From contig NZ_JACESP010000022.1 in assembly GCF_013911755.1 (NCBI RefSeq), positions 1-64,000 on the forward strand: a stretch of 64,000 bases of DNA. Reading direction: 5' to 3'. A program made the translations under genes and the position numbers. The stretch comes from Sphingosinicella sp. Lineage in GTDB: Bacteria; Pseudomonadota; Alphaproteobacteria; Sphingomonadales; Sphingomonadaceae. Below, one piece after another: positions 7,980-17,938 of this stretch. The notes under the pieces are model-generated. The model had not been told where the DNA came from. It searched no databases and was given only the letters and a program-made list of their open reading frames with translations. Positions within the stretch are counted from its first letter, which is position 1; every line of letters begins with the position of its first letter.

Positions 7980-8795
7980 ATGAGCGACCGCGCCGTGGCA
8001 GCCCGCATCCTCGCGCCTTCTGATGCGCTGACAGTGGAGACCGTGTGCGCCGTGCGGCACTGGAACGAACATCTGTTCAGCTTCACGATCACGCGACCGC
8101 CGAGCTTCCGCTTCCGGTCGGGCGAATTCGTGATGATCGGTCTGCCCGGCGAGCGGCGGCCGCTACTGCGCGCCTATTCGATCGCCAGCCCCGCATGGGC
8201 GGAGGATCTGGAATTCCTGTCGATCAAGGTCCCGGACGGGCCGCTCACCGCGCAGTTGCAGCGCATCGAGCCCGGCGACCAGCTCTTCCTCGGCCGCAAG
8301 CCGACGGGCACGCTGGTTGCCGATGCGCTGCTGCCGGGACGGCGGCTATTCCTGCTCTCGACAGGCACGGGCCTTGCGCCGTTCATGAGCCTCGTGCGCG
8401 ATCCCGAGATCTACGAACGGTTCAACCAGATCGTGCTCGTGCATTCGGTGCGGCAGGTGAGCGACCTTGCCTACCGAACTGATCTGGAAAGTCACCTCGC
8501 GGGCGATCCGCTGGTGCAGGATCAGGCGCTCTTGCAGTTTTCTTATTTGCCGACCGTGACACGCGAGCCGTTCCGCACCACTGGACGCATCGACGCGCTG
8601 ATCGAGGACGGGACGCTGTTCGGCCCCCCGCTGACTGGGCCGAAAGCGTTCGACCCCGAAATCGACCGCGTGATGATGTGCGGCAGCATGACGATGATCC
8701 GGTCGCTCGCCGCGCGGTTCGAGGCTCTCGGATTTTTGGAAGGATCGAACGCGGAGCCCGGCCATTATGTGATTGAACGCGCGTTCGTCGGCTAA
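7980..8795 (+). CDS. fpr: Ferredoxin--NADP(+) reductase
   Basis: This 271-residue cytoplasmic flavoenzyme exchanges electrons between NADPH and ferredoxin or flavodoxin. The FAD site is marked by RAYSIASPAW, the NADP site by LLSTGTGLAPFMSLVRD and VMMCGSMTMI, and the C terminus GHYVIERAFVG is typical of the bacterial Fpr class. The start ATG matches the known N-terminal length. It is divergent from cydA, and the Fur-like site just upstream suggests iron or oxidative control. A cyclophilin gene follows 53 bp downstream. Confidence 0.93.
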   Translation: MSDRAVAARILAPSDALTVETVCAVRHWNEHLFSFTITRPPSFRFRSGEFVMIGLPGERRPLLRAYSIASPAWAEDLEFLSIKVPDGPLTAQLQRIEPGDQLFLGRKPTGTLVADALLPGRRLFLLSTGTGLAPFMSLVRDPEIYERFNQIVLVHSVRQVSDLAYRTDLESHLAGDPLVQDQALLQFSYLPTVTREPFRTTGRIDALIEDGTLFGPPLTGPKAFDPEIDRVMMCGSMTMIRSLAARFEALGFLEGSNAEPGHYVIERAFVG

Positions 8796-8848
8796 GGGAG
8801 ACGGATTTGCGATTCCGCCCGACGGCAAGCCGCACTAACCTTGCCGGC

Positions 8849-9532
8849 ATGATTCGCTTGACCGCCCTTTGCACCGCGCTGCTCGCCGTTGCCGTCGCCA
8901 TGCCGTCGCTCGCGCAAACCGAGCCGCGGACTGAACCACAGATTCTGGCGACGCCAGCCGAAGCGCCGCCCGCGCCGCCGCCTGTGCCGGAGAAGGTCTA
9001 CGAGACCGTGCGTGTCGCGATCACCACCAGCGAGGGGCCGATCGTGCTGGCACTGGAGAAAGAACGCGCACCGCTGACGACTGCGAACTTCCTGCGCTAC
9101 GTCGATCAAAAGCGGCTGGATGGCACGGCCTTCTATCGTGCGATGAAACTTTCGGACGACGGCAGCTACGGCCTCATCCAGGGCGGTACGCAGGGCAACC
9201 CGAAGAAGGTGCTGCCCAAGATCGCGCACGAGCCGACGACCAAGACCGGCCTTTCGCACATCGACGGCGCAATCTCGATGGCGCGCGGCGCGCCGGGAAG
9301 CGCCGACGGCGATTTCTTCATCACCATCGGTGCGCTCGATTCGTTGAACGCCGACCCGTCGAAACCCGGCGACAATCTCGGCTTTGCGGTGTTCGGCCGC
9401 GTTGTCGAGGGCATGGACACGGTGCGCAAGATCATGAATGCGCCGACCTCGCCGACGCTCGGGCAAGGCGTGATGAAGGGGCAGATGATCGCCAGCCCCG
9501 TGCGCATCCTCACCGCGCGGCGCGCGCAGTAG
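8849..9532 (+). CDS. Periplasmic cyclophilin-type peptidyl-prolyl isomerase
   Basis: This 227-residue protein has a signal peptide (MIRLTALCTALLAVAVAMPSLAQ), a proline-rich linker (about residues 24-50), and then a cyclophilin domain. Motifs are TTANFLRYV, GTAFYRAM, GAISMARGAPGSADGDFFI and FAVFGRVVEGMDTV. It would catalyse prolyl cis-trans isomerisation of exported proteins. The ATG at 8849 is chosen because it opens the signal peptide; an in-frame codon at 8807 would bury it. Its stop is 2 bp from the stop of the convergent E2 gene. Confidence 0.9.
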   Translation: MIRLTALCTALLAVAVAMPSLAQTEPRTEPQILATPAEAPPAPPPVPEKVYETVRVAITTSEGPIVLALEKERAPLTTANFLRYVDQKRLDGTAFYRAMKLSDDGSYGLIQGGTQGNPKKVLPKIAHEPTTKTGLSHIDGAISMARGAPGSADGDFFITIGALDSLNADPSKPGDNLGFAVFGRVVEGMDTVRKIMNAPTSPTLGQGVMKGQMIASPVRILTARRAQ

Positions 9533-9534
9533 GA

Positions 9535-10716
9535 TCAGCGCGCCAGCAGCAGCGTCGGAGATTCGAGAAGCGCCTTCACCTCGCCGATAAAGCGCGCGGC
9601 CTCGTAGCCGTCCACGACGCGGTGATCGAACGACGACGAGACGTTCATCATTTTGCGGATATCGATCGCGCCGCCGCGCACGACCGGGCGTTCGACGAGG
9701 CGGTTGGGCCCGATGATCGCCACCTCGGGGTGATTGATGACGGGCGTCGTCGCGATGCCGCCGAGCGTGCCGAGGCTGGTGATCGTGATCGTGGAGCCGG
9801 AGAGTTCGTCGCGCTTGGCGGTGCCGTCGCGCGCGGCGGCGGCGAGGCGGGCGATCTCCGCGGCGAGGTCCCAAAGGCCGAGATCATGCGCATTGCGGAC
9901 GACCGGCACGATGAGGCCGTTGTCGGTCTGCGTCGCGATGCCGACGTGGACGGGCGCATAGTGGCGAACGATGCCCGCTTCATCATCGAATGTCGCGTTA
10001 ATTTGCGGGAATTGCGGCAGCACGCGGACGAGAGCCTGAACGAAGAAGGGCAGCAGCGTCAGCTTGGGGCGTTCGCCGTAGCGGGCATTGAGCTCTGCCC
10101 GCGCGGCTTCAAGCGCCGTGAGATCGACCTCCTCCACATAGGCAAAGTGGGGGATGCGCCGCGCCGAGATTTCCATTTTCTCGGCGATCTTGCGGCGCAG
10201 GCCGACGAGCTTCACTTCGGTGAATTCATCGGCAGAGGACCGCGAGGGTTGCGATTGCTGCGCGGCGGAGATGTGCGCTTCGAAGTCCGGTCGGCGAATG
10301 CGGCCGTATGGGCCGGAACCCTTCACATCTTCGAGCTGCACGCCGGCCTGTTTCGCAAGACGGCGCACCAATGGCGAGGCCTTCGGGCGCGTGGCTGAGG
10401 GTTCGGTTGCGGGCAGCGGCTCAGCGGGGGAAGGTGCAGGCGGGCTTTCCGCTTCGGGTTCGGCGGGGGCTTCACCTTCCAGCGCGAATTCGACGAGCGC
10501 CGAGCCGATCTGGCGGAGCTGTCCGACCTCGCCGTGGATTGCAACGATAGTGCCGGATACGGGCGAGGTGAGTTCGACGGTCGCCTTGTCGGTCATCACG
10601 TCGGCAAGCGGCTGGTCCTCGGCGACTACGTCACCGGGCTTCACGTACCACTGAACGAGTTCGGCTTCGGCGATGCCCTCGCCGATGTCGGGGAGCTTGA
10701 AGACGTAATTCGCCAT
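9535..10716 (-). CDS. bkdB: Branched-chain 2-oxoacid dehydrogenase E2 (dihydrolipoyl acyltransferase)
   Basis: This 393-residue E2 has a lipoyl domain (residues 1-80, lysine about 44 in DVMTDKATVEL), an Ala/Pro/Glu-rich linker, and a peripheral subunit-binding domain (ASPLVRRLAKQAG to GPYGRI). The acyltransferase core ends in the catalytic SSFDHRVVDGYEAARF (His about 365). It transfers acyl groups from E1 to CoA. The ATG at 10716 begins the lipoyl domain. It is the last gene of the leucine dehydrogenase-E1alpha-E1beta-E2 operon, 4 bp after E1beta. No E3 gene is in the window. Confidence 0.93.
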   Translation of the reverse strand: MANYVFKLPDIGEGIAEAELVQWYVKPGDVVAEDQPLADVMTDKATVELTSPVSGTIVAIHGEVGQLRQIGSALVEFALEGEAPAEPEAESPPAPSPAEPLPATEPSATRPKASPLVRRLAKQAGVQLEDVKGSGPYGRIRRPDFEAHISAAQQSQPSRSSADEFTEVKLVGLRRKIAEKMEISARRIPHFAYVEEVDLTALEAARAELNARYGERPKLTLLPFFVQALVRVLPQFPQINATFDDEAGIVRHYAPVHVGIATQTDNGLIVPVVRNAHDLGLWDLAAEIARLAAAARDGTAKRDELSGSTITITSLGTLGGIATTPVINHPEVAIIGPNRLVERPVVRGGAIDIRKMMNVSSSFDHRVVDGYEAARFIGEVKALLESPTLLLAR

Positions 10717-10720
10717 GACC

Positions 10721-11725
10721 TTACGCCTCCATCGCGCGGCGTAGCGCATCGCCGACGCGCTTGGGTCCCGGGAAATATTCCCATTCGAACGCGTGCGGAT
10801 AGGGCGTGTCCCACCCCGTCACGCGCTCGATCGGCGCTTCGAGATCGAAGAAGCAATGTTCCTGCACGAGTGCGGCGAGTTCAGCTCCGAAACCGCAGGT
10901 GCGCGTCGCCTCGTGGACGACGACGCAGCGGCCGGTCTTGCTCACGGACTGTGTGATGGTTTCAAGATCGAGCGGGACGAGCGTGCGCAGGTCGATGACC
11001 TCGGCATCAATACCCGTTTCCTGCGCAGCCGCGAGCGCGACGTGCACCATCGTGCCATAGGCGAGTACGGTGACGGCGCCCCCGGCGCGCACGACGTTCG
11101 CCTTGCCGAGTGGCACGACATAATGCCCGTCTGGCACTTCACTTGCGGGGTGCTTCGACCATGGCTCGACGGGCTTGTCGTGATGGCCGTCAAAGGGGCC
11201 GTTGTAGAGGCGCTTCGGTTCGAAGAAGAGCACGGGGTCGTCATCTTCGATCGCGGCGATGAGCAGCCCCTTGGCGTCGTAGGGGTTGGATGGAATCACC
11301 GTCTTGAGGCCCGCGACGTGCGTAAAGATGCCTTCGGGGCTCTGGCTGTGCGTCTGGCCGCCGTAGATACCGCCGCCATAAGGGCTGCGCACGGTGATCG
11401 GGGACCACCATTCACCTCCCGTGCGATAACGCATCCGCGCAGCTTCGGAGATCAGCTGATCGGTGGCGGGATAGATGTAGTCCGCGAACTGAATCTCGAC
11501 GACCGGCCGCTTGCCGTAAGCGCCCATGCCGACCGCGACGGCGACGATGCCCCCTTCGGAGATCGGCGCGTCGAATACGCGGGTGAGGCCGTGCTTGCGC
11601 TGGAGACCGTCGGTTGCGCGGAATACGCCGCCGAAATAGCCGACGTCCTGCCCGAAGATGGTGACGGCGGGGTCGCGCGTCAGCGCCACGTCCATCGCGC
11701 TGTTGAGCGCCTCGATCATGTTCAT
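10721..11725 (-). CDS. bkdA2: Branched-chain 2-oxoacid dehydrogenase E1 beta subunit
   Basis: This 334-residue transketolase-like subunit starts MNMIEALNSAMDVAL and contains FGQDVGYFGGVFRAT, VVEIQFADYIYPATDQL and SPYGGGIYGGQTHSQSPE, all typical of BCKDH E1beta. With E1alpha it decarboxylates branched-chain 2-oxoacids using thiamine diphosphate. The ATG at 11725 is preferred; a longer frame to 11770 lacks family similarity. It lies 13 bp behind E1alpha in the operon. Confidence 0.92.
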   Translation of the reverse strand: MNMIEALNSAMDVALTRDPAVTIFGQDVGYFGGVFRATDGLQRKHGLTRVFDAPISEGGIVAVAVGMGAYGKRPVVEIQFADYIYPATDQLISEAARMRYRTGGEWWSPITVRSPYGGGIYGGQTHSQSPEGIFTHVAGLKTVIPSNPYDAKGLLIAAIEDDDPVLFFEPKRLYNGPFDGHHDKPVEPWSKHPASEVPDGHYVVPLGKANVVRAGGAVTVLAYGTMVHVALAAAQETGIDAEVIDLRTLVPLDLETITQSVSKTGRCVVVHEATRTCGFGAELAALVQEHCFFDLEAPIERVTGWDTPYPHAFEWEYFPGPKRVGDALRRAMEA

Positions 11726-11738
11726 CGTCGCCACGGCG

Positions 11739-14044
<2,306 letters not shown>

Positions 14045-14163
14045 CGGACCTCCCTTTCACGCAAAGCGTAACACGCATTCGGCTGATAAAAATTGCTCGT
14101 ATGTGTGTGCTGAGCGATATAGGGAATGAGTTATGCTGTAACGACGCTCTAGTGGAATAGATC

Positions 14164-14649
14164 ATGCTGGATGAGCTGGACCCGTTCGAACGCAAGATCC
14201 TCGCCATCCTTCAGAGGGATTCGTCGCGGCCCACGACGGAAATCGCCGAGGAGGTCGGACTGTCTCAGGCCCCCTGCTGGCGGCGCATCCAGCGGCTGAA
14301 AGAGGCGGGCTATATCAAGGCGCAGGTGAGCCTCCTCGATCGGCGCAAGATGGGTCTCAACACGCAGGTGTTCGCGCAGGTGAAGCTCACCCGGCACGGG
14401 CGATCCAATCTCCACAAATTCTCCGATGCGATCCGCGAGTTTCCCGAAGTGCTCGACTGCTTCGTTCTGCTCGGCCCGGTCGATTTCATGCTGCGCATCG
14501 TCACGCGCGACATCGAAACTTACGAACGCTTCTTTTTTGAAAAACTCTCGCAGCTGCCGGGCGTGCAGGAGGTGCATTCGATGGTGGCGCTTTCGGAAAT
14601 CAAGTCGACGACGGAATTGCCGATCCTGGAGAGCGAGGCGGCGGCGTGA
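14164..14649 (+). CDS. Lrp/AsnC family transcriptional regulator
   Basis: This 161-residue protein has an N-terminal HTH (LDPFERKILAILQRDSS, then TTEIAEEVGLSQAPCWRRIQRL) and a C-terminal RAM ligand-binding domain (about residues 65-145). Lrp proteins sense amino acids. It is divergent from the leucine dehydrogenase-bkd operon and is the likely regulator of that operon, in the manner of BkdR. The ATG at 14164 gives normal family length. The next gene overlaps its stop by 4 bp. Confidence 0.92.
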   Translation: MLDELDPFERKILAILQRDSSRPTTEIAEEVGLSQAPCWRRIQRLKEAGYIKAQVSLLDRRKMGLNTQVFAQVKLTRHGRSNLHKFSDAIREFPEVLDCFVLLGPVDFMLRIVTRDIETYERFFFEKLSQLPGVQEVHSMVALSEIKSTTELPILESEAAA

Positions 14650-15488
14650 TCGCCGGGCAGGTCGGCATCGTGGGGACGGGCCGGGTCGCCCGCGCACTGG
14701 CGCTGGGGTTCGGCGGCCGATCGATGATGTGGGGCCGGACACCGGGACGTTTGCAGGCGGAAGGCGTGTCGGCGGCACGGTCGCTCGAGGGGATCGCAGC
14801 GCAATGCGACGTGATCGCCATCGCCGTTTCGGACGACGCACTGCCGCAGATCGTGGACGTCCTCGCGGGCGTTCGTTTTCGGCAGGGCGCGCTGGTTTTC
14901 CACGTCAGCGGCGGCAGCGGCGCTGCCGTTCTCGAACCGCTCCGCCTCCTGGGTGTGCGGACGGCGGCGATCCATCCGGTGATGACCTTCACGGGCAACC
15001 CCGAACTCGAAGTCCAGCGCATGGCGGGCGCCTGCTTCGCGATTACCGGATCGGACGCCGAGGCGACGCGGCAGTCGCGGAGGGTGGTCGAAGCGCTGGG
15101 CGGCGTCGCCATGGAGATCGCCGAAGACCGGCGCACGCTTTATCACGCGGCACTCTCCCACGCCGCGAACCACCTCGTCACGCTCTTCGCGGGGGCGACA
15201 CGCGCGCTCCATGCGGCGGGCGTCGAACACCCCGAAACCCTTGTCGCGCCGCTGGTGCGGGCTTCGCTCGAAAACAGCATCGCGAAGGGGTTTGACGCGC
15301 TTTCCGGGCCGCTGCTGCGCGGCGATGCAAACATGATCCGCGGGCACCTGGCCGCACTCGCGGACGACTGCCCCGAAGTGCTTCCAGCCTACCGCGCTTT
15401 GGCGAGAGCCACCATCGACGAACTGGAGCGCTGCGGCAAAGCCGCCGCGCCGTCGCCACTGCGGGCAGTGGTCGAAGACCAGCGATAG
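14646..15488 (+). CDS. DUF2520 Rossmann-fold protein
   Basis: This 280-residue protein starts at a GTG overlapping the lrp stop. It has an N-terminal NAD(P)-binding fold (VGIVGTGRVARALALGF) and a C-terminal helical DUF2520 domain (LYHAALSHAANHLVTLFAGA to LSGPLLRGD). The architecture resembles ketopantoate or pyrroline-carboxylate reductase relatives. Its substrate is unknown. Coupling to the Lrp gene suggests a link to amino or oxo-acid metabolism but does not define a reaction. Confidence 0.8.
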   Translation: MIAGQVGIVGTGRVARALALGFGGRSMMWGRTPGRLQAEGVSAARSLEGIAAQCDVIAIAVSDDALPQIVDVLAGVRFRQGALVFHVSGGSGAAVLEPLRLLGVRTAAIHPVMTFTGNPELEVQRMAGACFAITGSDAEATRQSRRVVEALGGVAMEIAEDRRTLYHAALSHAANHLVTLFAGATRALHAAGVEHPETLVAPLVRASLENSIAKGFDALSGPLLRGDANMIRGHLAALADDCPEVLPAYRALARATIDELERCGKAAAPSPLRAVVEDQR

Positions 15489-15496
15489 CGCTGCCT

Positions 15497-17137
15497 TTAG
15501 CGTTTCCTCGGCACGAACTCGCCTGCGGTGACGCCGGTCGGCTTGCCATTCTCGAAGGCGACCTTGCCGTTCACGATCACCGTGGCGATGCCGGTGGAAA
15601 AAGCGCCCGGGTCCGCATAGGTGGCGCGCGCGGCCACGGTCGCGGGATCGAACAGCACGACGTCCGCCGCGAGCCCCGGCATCAGCCGGCCCCGATCGGC
15701 AAGCCCCAGATGCGCGGCGGGAAAGCCAGTCATCTTGCGGATCGCCTCTTCGAGCGGGAACAGTTTGAGGTCGCGGCTGTAGTGGCCGAGCACGCGCGTG
15801 AAGCTGCCGCTGGCGCGCGGATGCGCATAGCCGCGCGCAAGCGACTGCGCGTCGACATAGGCGCCGTCGCTGGCGACCATCACCCACGGCTTCACGATGA
15901 GTTCGCGGATGTCCGCCTCGTCGATCGTGCCGAGCGTGACGCGGACATTGTTGAGGGCGGCGAGGTCGGCGAGAAGATCGAACGGCGCGATGCCGCGCTT
16001 CTTCGCGAGCAGCTCGATATTCTCATCGACGAGGTCGGGGTTTTTCGGCGCATCGACGATTCTCATGCTGCCGTAGCCGACCGCCTTGATCCACGAGAAG
16101 CCCTTGTCGACGCCGTTCTCGGTCGCCTCGCGCACGGCGCTGCGGCGGGCGGGGTCGGCGAGCGCGGCGCGTACTTCCGTCTCCGTCACCTGGCGGTCGC
16201 CGCGCCCGTCGGGCAGGACGAAGAGGTCGTAGACCGCGCGCACGGTCGCGCCGTCGAAGGGGTACTGGTCCGCGACGATATCGAAGCCTTGCGCGCGCGC
16301 CGCCTCGACCATCGCGATGACCTCGCCGATGCGGCCCTTGTTGATGAGGCCGGTGGCCTTCAGGTGCGCGAGCTTCGCGGAGATGCCAACGGCCTTGCCG
16401 AGTTCGATCGCCTCGCGCTCCGACTCCACCATGTGGAAGCCGGGATCGCGCGTGTGCGAATCGTAGGTGCCGCCATAGGGCTTCACGGCGGCGGCAAGCG
16501 CCTGCACCTCGGCCTCGGTCGCGAACATGCCGGGATCGTACATGAGCCCGGTGGAAAGGCCGACGCAGCCCATCTCCATGCCTTCGCGCACAAGCGCCGC
16601 CATGCGTTCGACTTCCTCGGGCGTCGCGGTGCGGCGCGCGCCCGGCATCGCGTCTTCGCGGATGCCGTTGTGGCCGACGTAGCAGCCGTAGTTGACCCCC
16701 ATGCCCTTTGCGGTGAGCGCCGCCTGGAGCTGGCGCATCACGCGCGGCGAGAGGCCGCCGTCGGGGCTCGCCATGATCGTGGTGACACCCTGCGACAGAT
16801 CCTGCGCGTCGATGAACGGTCCCTCGATGCGCTCCACGGCTTCGGGAGCGTGGCTGTGCGCATCGATGAAGCCCGGCGCGACGGCGAGGCCGCCGGCATC
16901 GATCGTCCGCGCGGCGACGACACGCGACGACGCCTTCTTTACGAAACGGATCTGGCCGTCCGCGATGCCGACATCGACGGCGCGCGGCGGCGATCCCGTG
17001 CCGTCGTAGACGAGGCCGCCGCGGAGGAGCAGATCCACGTGTTCGGGCTGGCCTGCACAGGCGGCGAGGGCCAATGCGGCAAGTGGCACGGTGAGCGCGC
17101 CGCGGGCCTTGGAGGCGCTGAAGTCGGCAATCTTCAA
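15497..17137 (-). CDS. N-acyl-D-amino-acid deacylase, lipoprotein (paralogue 1)
   Basis: This 546-residue amidohydrolase has APGFIDAHSH, GCYVGHNGIRE, GGTYDSHTRDPG, KLAHLKATG and VMVASDGAYVD, the D-aminoacylase pattern of metal-binding His and catalytic Asp. The N-terminal LALAAC is a lipobox, so the enzyme is probably a periplasmic lipoprotein. In the classic enzyme an NCG cysteine bridges the metals; here that place reads ASPDGG, with no Cys. A TTG at 17137 with AAAAAGG ahead is the best start. It likely hydrolyses N-acylated D-amino acids, and is last in a unit with the HTH-cupin and penicillin acylase genes. Confidence 0.85.
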   Translation of the reverse strand: MKIADFSASKARGALTVPLAALALAACAGQPEHVDLLLRGGLVYDGTGSPPRAVDVGIADGQIRFVKKASSRVVAARTIDAGGLAVAPGFIDAHSHAPEAVERIEGPFIDAQDLSQGVTTIMASPDGGLSPRVMRQLQAALTAKGMGVNYGCYVGHNGIREDAMPGARRTATPEEVERMAALVREGMEMGCVGLSTGLMYDPGMFATEAEVQALAAAVKPYGGTYDSHTRDPGFHMVESEREAIELGKAVGISAKLAHLKATGLINKGRIGEVIAMVEAARAQGFDIVADQYPFDGATVRAVYDLFVLPDGRGDRQVTETEVRAALADPARRSAVREATENGVDKGFSWIKAVGYGSMRIVDAPKNPDLVDENIELLAKKRGIAPFDLLADLAALNNVRVTLGTIDEADIRELIVKPWVMVASDGAYVDAQSLARGYAHPRASGSFTRVLGHYSRDLKLFPLEEAIRKMTGFPAAHLGLADRGRLMPGLAADVVLFDPATVAARATYADPGAFSTGIATVIVNGKVAFENGKPTGVTAGEFVPRKR

Positions 17138-17226
17138 GTGGGCAGCCTTTTTGAAGTTAAATTCAAGTTTAGCGTATAGGAAACTCTTGTCATGAACAAG
17201 GTCGGGACTGCGTATCTCCGGGGGCT

Positions 17227-17862
17227 TTATTCCGGTTTTTGCGCGGGGTGATGATCGACCGCGTTCACCGCGTCGATCAACTCGGTTTCGTTCCCCGAAC
17301 ACACCGCGATCACGCGGCACGGCGCGTCGCCGTGGGCCACATAGGCGTGGCCCATCTGGCTGTCCATCCACATGGATTCGCCCGCCTGCAGGATCACCGG
17401 CTTGTAATATTCCGTGTGCACCTCGACCGCACCTTCCAAGACGTAGACGAATTCCTCGCCGCCGTGGCGGACGTAATCGGGAAAGTCCGAAAAGGAACGC
17501 GACTGCGGCGAGACGACAAGCGGCACGAACGCTTTGCCCGACACGTCGGTGCTGAGATAGCAGTGATCGTAGTGCTCGGTGCGCACGACGACACCGTCGC
17601 CGATGCGGTTGATGCTGCGCCGTCCCTTCGCCGTGTCGCCCTGCGCGGGCGCCGGCCCGCCGAGCAGATCGGCAAGATCGACGCCGAGACCCTGGCAGAG
17701 CTGCGTGAGCTTGTCGTAGGTGAGCGACATCTTGCCGGATTCGACCTTCGAGAGCGTCGAGATGGCGACGCCCGTGCGGCGGCTGACTTCCGACATGGTG
17801 AGCCCCATGCGGCGGCGCAGTGCCCGCAGCGCTTCGGCGAGTTTCGTGGGCGGTCGGCCCAT
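17227..17862 (-). CDS. HTH-cupin transcriptional regulator (paralogue 1)
   Basis: This 211-residue protein has an XRE-type HTH (LRRRMGLTMSEVSRRTGVAI and STLSKVESGKMSLTYDKL, residues about 16-60) and a C-terminal cupin (HGGEEFVYVLEGAVEVHTEYY to MDSQMGHAYVAHGD). Such proteins bind a small molecule in the cupin and control catabolic genes. The ATG at 17862 has GGGAG at good spacing; a TTG at 17886 is less likely. It lies between the penicillin acylase and deacylase genes on the same strand and has a paralogue at 24728-25393. Confidence 0.88.
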   Translation of the reverse strand: MGRPPTKLAEALRALRRRMGLTMSEVSRRTGVAISTLSKVESGKMSLTYDKLTQLCQGLGVDLADLLGGPAPAQGDTAKGRRSINRIGDGVVVRTEHYDHCYLSTDVSGKAFVPLVVSPQSRSFSDFPDYVRHGGEEFVYVLEGAVEVHTEYYKPVILQAGESMWMDSQMGHAYVAHGDAPCRVIAVCSGNETELIDAVNAVDHHPAQKPE

Positions 17863-17938
17863 CCATGCGCTCCCGGCGAGTTTCAACGAACAAACAGACG
17901 CAATAGGTCAAACGGACAGTAAGCGGAACAGCCGCTGA

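Noticed and set aside
17137-17911. Upstream extension of deacylase 1 to an 804-codon fusion
   Set aside because: The extra codons run through the HTH-cupin gene in another frame and have no domain content; the lipobox signal peptide starts at 17137.
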